Part shown: positions 5,618-7,190 of the stretch, piece by piece
Layout: each line of letters begins with the position of its first letter
How positions within the stretch are numbered: the first letter of the stretch is position 1
Assembly (NCBI GenBank): GCA_913009475.1
Contig: CAJVYJ010000091.1
Coordinates: 1-7,190, forward strand
From: an uncultured Actinomycetes bacterium
GTDB lineage: Bacteria > Actinomycetota > Aquicultoria > CAJVYJ01
Length of the DNA: 7,190 nucleotides
Direction of reading: 5' to 3'
Notes under the pieces: generated by a model
Database searches by the model: none
Seen by the model: only the letters and a program-made list of their open reading frames with translations
What the model was told of the DNA's origin: nothing
Program-made: the position numbers and the translations under genes

Positions 5618-6775
5618 TTACCCAAGGGGAGCGCCGGAACCCTGAAATGCGGTAAAAGAATTCTTGAATCGTAAAAATTCATTATTTAATATTGACGCCC
5701 TAGCTTTCTTTACAATATTAATAGTAAAAAAAAGATTGTGCCAAGTTAATAACCTCAAGGCCAAAATTTCATTCGCACTCAGCAGATGCCTGATATAAGC
5801 ACGGCTGTAATTTAGACAAGTATAACACTGACAATCAGGATCAAGCGGAACAAATTCATTTCGATAACGATTATTTCTGATATTGACCTTGCCCGCCCAA
5901 GTAAACGCTAGGCCATTACGCGCTACTCTGGTGGGAAGAGCGCAGTCGAACATATCAACTCCCAACCCGATTGCTTCCAGTAAATTATCAGCACGACCGA
6001 CTCCCATTAAATAACGGGGTTTATCAGTCGGCATATCCCCGATGAAAGAGTCAATAGTTTCATACATTTGCGAATGCGGCTCCCCGACTGATAAACCGCC
6101 AATGGCATAACCAGGAAATCCAATATCTAAAATCTGCCTAAGGCTTTCCTGACGCAACTCCGGTACCATCCCCCCTTGAATAATACCAAAAAGCCACTGG
6201 TCTCGACGTTTATGTGCCTCCTTACAGCGTTGGGCCCAAGCAGTAGTACGACTCACGGCTTCTTTCACTTCAGTCTCCGTTGCCTGATAACCCAATGGAT
6301 GATCAAGCGGCATAATAATATCCGCACCTAGATTTTCTTGAACTTTTATGGCGATTTCCGGCGTAAATGTATGGAGGGAACCATCGATGATGGAACGAAA
6401 CTCAACCGCCTCGTCGCTGACGGAAACCACCGGACTCAAGCTGAAAATTTGAAAACCGCCGCTGTCGGTCAAGAGCGGTTTGGGCCAATTCATAAACGAA
6501 TGCAAGCCTCCGGCGGCGGCTATCAACTCATCCCCCGGACGTAAGAAGAGGTGATAAGCATTACCTAAAATAATTTCCGCGCCGATCTCCTCTAACTCCT
6601 CAGGGGTCATGGTTTTAACAGTAGCCTTTGTCCCTACCGGCATAAATACGGGAGTATCAATGGTACCGTGGGGAGTAGCCAGAACGCCGGCACGAGCTCC
6701 GGTTTTTTCATCTTCGGCCACAACCTTAAAATTGAATTCAAACTCTTCTAACAAATTATCTTCTTCTCTTGGCAA
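5618..6775 (-). CDS. tgt: tRNA-guanine(34) transglycosylase (queuine tRNA-ribosyltransferase)
   Basis: 385-aa cytoplasmic enzyme that exchanges guanine-34 for preQ1 in GUN-anticodon tRNAs, a step of queuosine synthesis. Visible residues are the general Asp104 (TDSGGFQIFSL), Asp158, Gln200 (IIQGG), the AIGGLSVGEP loop (224-233), the nucleophile Asp277 (MFDCALPTR) and the zinc ligands Cys315, Cys317, Cys320 and His346. The base-contacting Cys of bacterial enzymes (FDEC, Cys158 in Zymomonas mobilis) reads LDHP here, leaving Pro160. The start is TTG at 6775, which gives about 11-14 extra residues before the family's usual N-terminus. TTG at 6754, behind purine-rich AGAGAAGAAG, is a credible alternative. 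Length is otherwise normal. tgt is first in the tgt-yajC-HD transcript; queA, its common neighbour, is not in the window. Function is secure, the start less so. Confidence 0.96.
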   Translation of the reverse strand: MPREEDNLLEEFEFNFKVVAEDEKTGARAGVLATPHGTIDTPVFMPVGTKATVKTMTPEELEEIGAEIILGNAYHLFLRPGDELIAAAGGLHSFMNWPKPLLTDSGGFQIFSLSPVVSVSDEAVEFRSIIDGSLHTFTPEIAIKVQENLGADIIMPLDHPLGYQATETEVKEAVSRTTAWAQRCKEAHKRRDQWLFGIIQGGMVPELRQESLRQILDIGFPGYAIGGLSVGEPHSQMYETIDSFIGDMPTDKPRYLMGVGRADNLLEAIGLGVDMFDCALPTRVARNGLAFTWAGKVNIRNNRYRNEFVPLDPDCQCYTCLNYSRAYIRHLLSANEILALRLLTWHNLFFTINIVKKARASILNNEFLRFKNSFTAFQGSGAPLG

Positions 6776-6800
6776 AGTCTCGATCAGCTTGATTTAGAAT

Positions 6801-6809
6801 ATTGTAGCA
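6801..6809 (-). promoter_or_regulatory. Extended -10 promoter of tgt
   Basis: The minus strand reads TGCTACAAT, i.e. TACAAT at 6801-6806 with the TGn extension. No good -35 is found 16-18 bp upstream, as is common for extended -10 promoters. The predicted TSS is near 6794, about 19 nt before the TTG at 6775. The context AATGCTACAATAT closely matches that of the secD promoter (AATGTTACAATAT). Confidence 0.45.
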
Positions 6810-7004
6810 TTAATCATAACCAGATATCAGATATCAAATCCTAAGATATTTAGTGTGGAAGTTACTTTACAATCGGTCTGTGGGAAGACGCATTAGCGAA
6901 TCGACTTTCGTGAGTAAGCAATTGGGGGGCGGCATCCGACACCAGGAATTGTCAAGATTGAAGATCTGACCCCATTATAATATAAGCATGGCGTCACCGA
7001 ATGA
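6810..7004. other. Gene-free end of the genomic sequence
   Basis: No open frame of credible length or family resemblance is present on either strand; the longest minus-strand one is about 22 codons. It holds a short direct repeat (AGATATC twice, about 6822-6835), a GC-rich patch near 6924-6940, and the mobile-element-like motif at 6949-6973. Because the contig ends here in adapter, this stretch may rest on few reads and could be chimeric. Confidence 0.5.
6949..6973 (-). other. Motif resembling flanks of REP-associated tyrosine transposase genes (tentative)
   Basis: The minus strand reads GGGGTCAGATCTT...TTGACAA. From memory, similar GGGGTCAGA...TTGACA strings recur beside TnpA_REP/Y1 transposase genes in many uncultured bacteria. 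No transposase is visible in the window. The motif includes a direct repeat AAGAT-TG-AAGAT on the plus strand. It is a weak call based on resemblance only. Confidence 0.2.
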
Positions 7005-7062
7005 AGATCGGAAGAGCGTCGTGTAGGGAAAGAGTGTAGATCTCGGTGGTCGCCGTATCATT
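7005..7062 (+). other. Illumina TruSeq universal adapter (reverse complement), a sequencing artefact
   Basis: From AGATCGGAAGAGCGTCGTGT at 7005 to GTATCATT at 7062, the sequence matches the full 58-nt reverse complement of the TruSeq universal (P5-side) adapter. It is library sequence left untrimmed and marks the end of the genomic insert at about 7004. Confidence 0.97.
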
Positions 7063-7190
7063 AAAAAAAAAAACAGTGCAGCATCGACTTACACCACCGT
7101 ACTCAACGCACAGCTGTGATACAAGCACTATGCGATGCACTACAGCTATCGGTGCACGACATATCTGAGCACTTGCGACACACCTCACTT
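7063..7190. other. Post-adapter poly-A and non-genomic noise
   Basis: Eleven A residues (7063-7073) directly follow the adapter, and the remaining bases show no gene, motif or repeat. This is what base calling yields when a read continues beyond the end of the adapter-ligated fragment. It should not be annotated as genome. Confidence 0.85.

Noticed and set aside
6949..6981. Plus-strand promoter with TATAAT at 6976-6981
   Set aside because: The possible -35 elements TTGTCA and TTGAAG lie 21 and 11 bp away, outside the functional range, and no gene follows before the adapter.
6994..7188. 64-codon open frame on the minus strand at the right end
   Set aside because: It is built from adapter and post-adapter noise; the central peptide is the translated TruSeq adapter.

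Overview
This looks like a complete short contig from a short-read, probably metagenomic, bacterial assembly. Every real gene lies on the minus strand. The left edge cuts through a protein-internal repeat. The right edge runs into an Illumina adapter at 7005 and then about 128 bases of non-genomic sequence, so only about 1-7004 is genomic.

Read in the direction of transcription (right to left), the layout is: a short gene-free stretch (6807-7004); an extended -10 promoter; tgt (queuosine tRNA transglycosylase); yajC; an HD-domain phosphohydrolase; a 24-bp perfect palindrome and a second promoter; secD and secF, overlapping by 4 nt; a 147-bp gap with a tandem 11-bp repeat resembling a response-regulator site; and the 5' part (705 codons) of a secreted S8 subtilisin-like protease that leaves the window at base 1. 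The protease has a signal peptide, an inhibitor-type propeptide, a complete catalytic domain, an Ig/FnIII-like domain and at least three FG-GAP-type repeats.

YajC, SecD and SecF are the accessory Sec subunits that use the proton gradient to help pull exported proteins across the membrane. The linkage tgt-yajC-secD-secF is widespread in bacteria. An HD protein between yajC and secD is, from memory, also found in clostridial Bacillota and some other Gram-positive lineages. The protease is a plausible Sec client, but its position next to secDF need not be functional.

Lineage is inference only. The SecD motifs (SDSSVVFFER, GKSPRSA, DADAVS, GPVRGFAFTL) and the SecF C-terminal part resemble Actinomycetota more than E. 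coli. Together with the HD gene and moderate-to-low GC, this suggests a deep-branching, non-high-GC Actinomycetota lineage or a Bacillota relative.

I found no convincing new biological system. The points most worth following up are the adapter and artefact end, a likely collapsed or expanding repeat at the left end, the candidate PhoP-like operator of the protease, the palindrome in front of secD, and the uncharacterised HD protein in the Sec locus.
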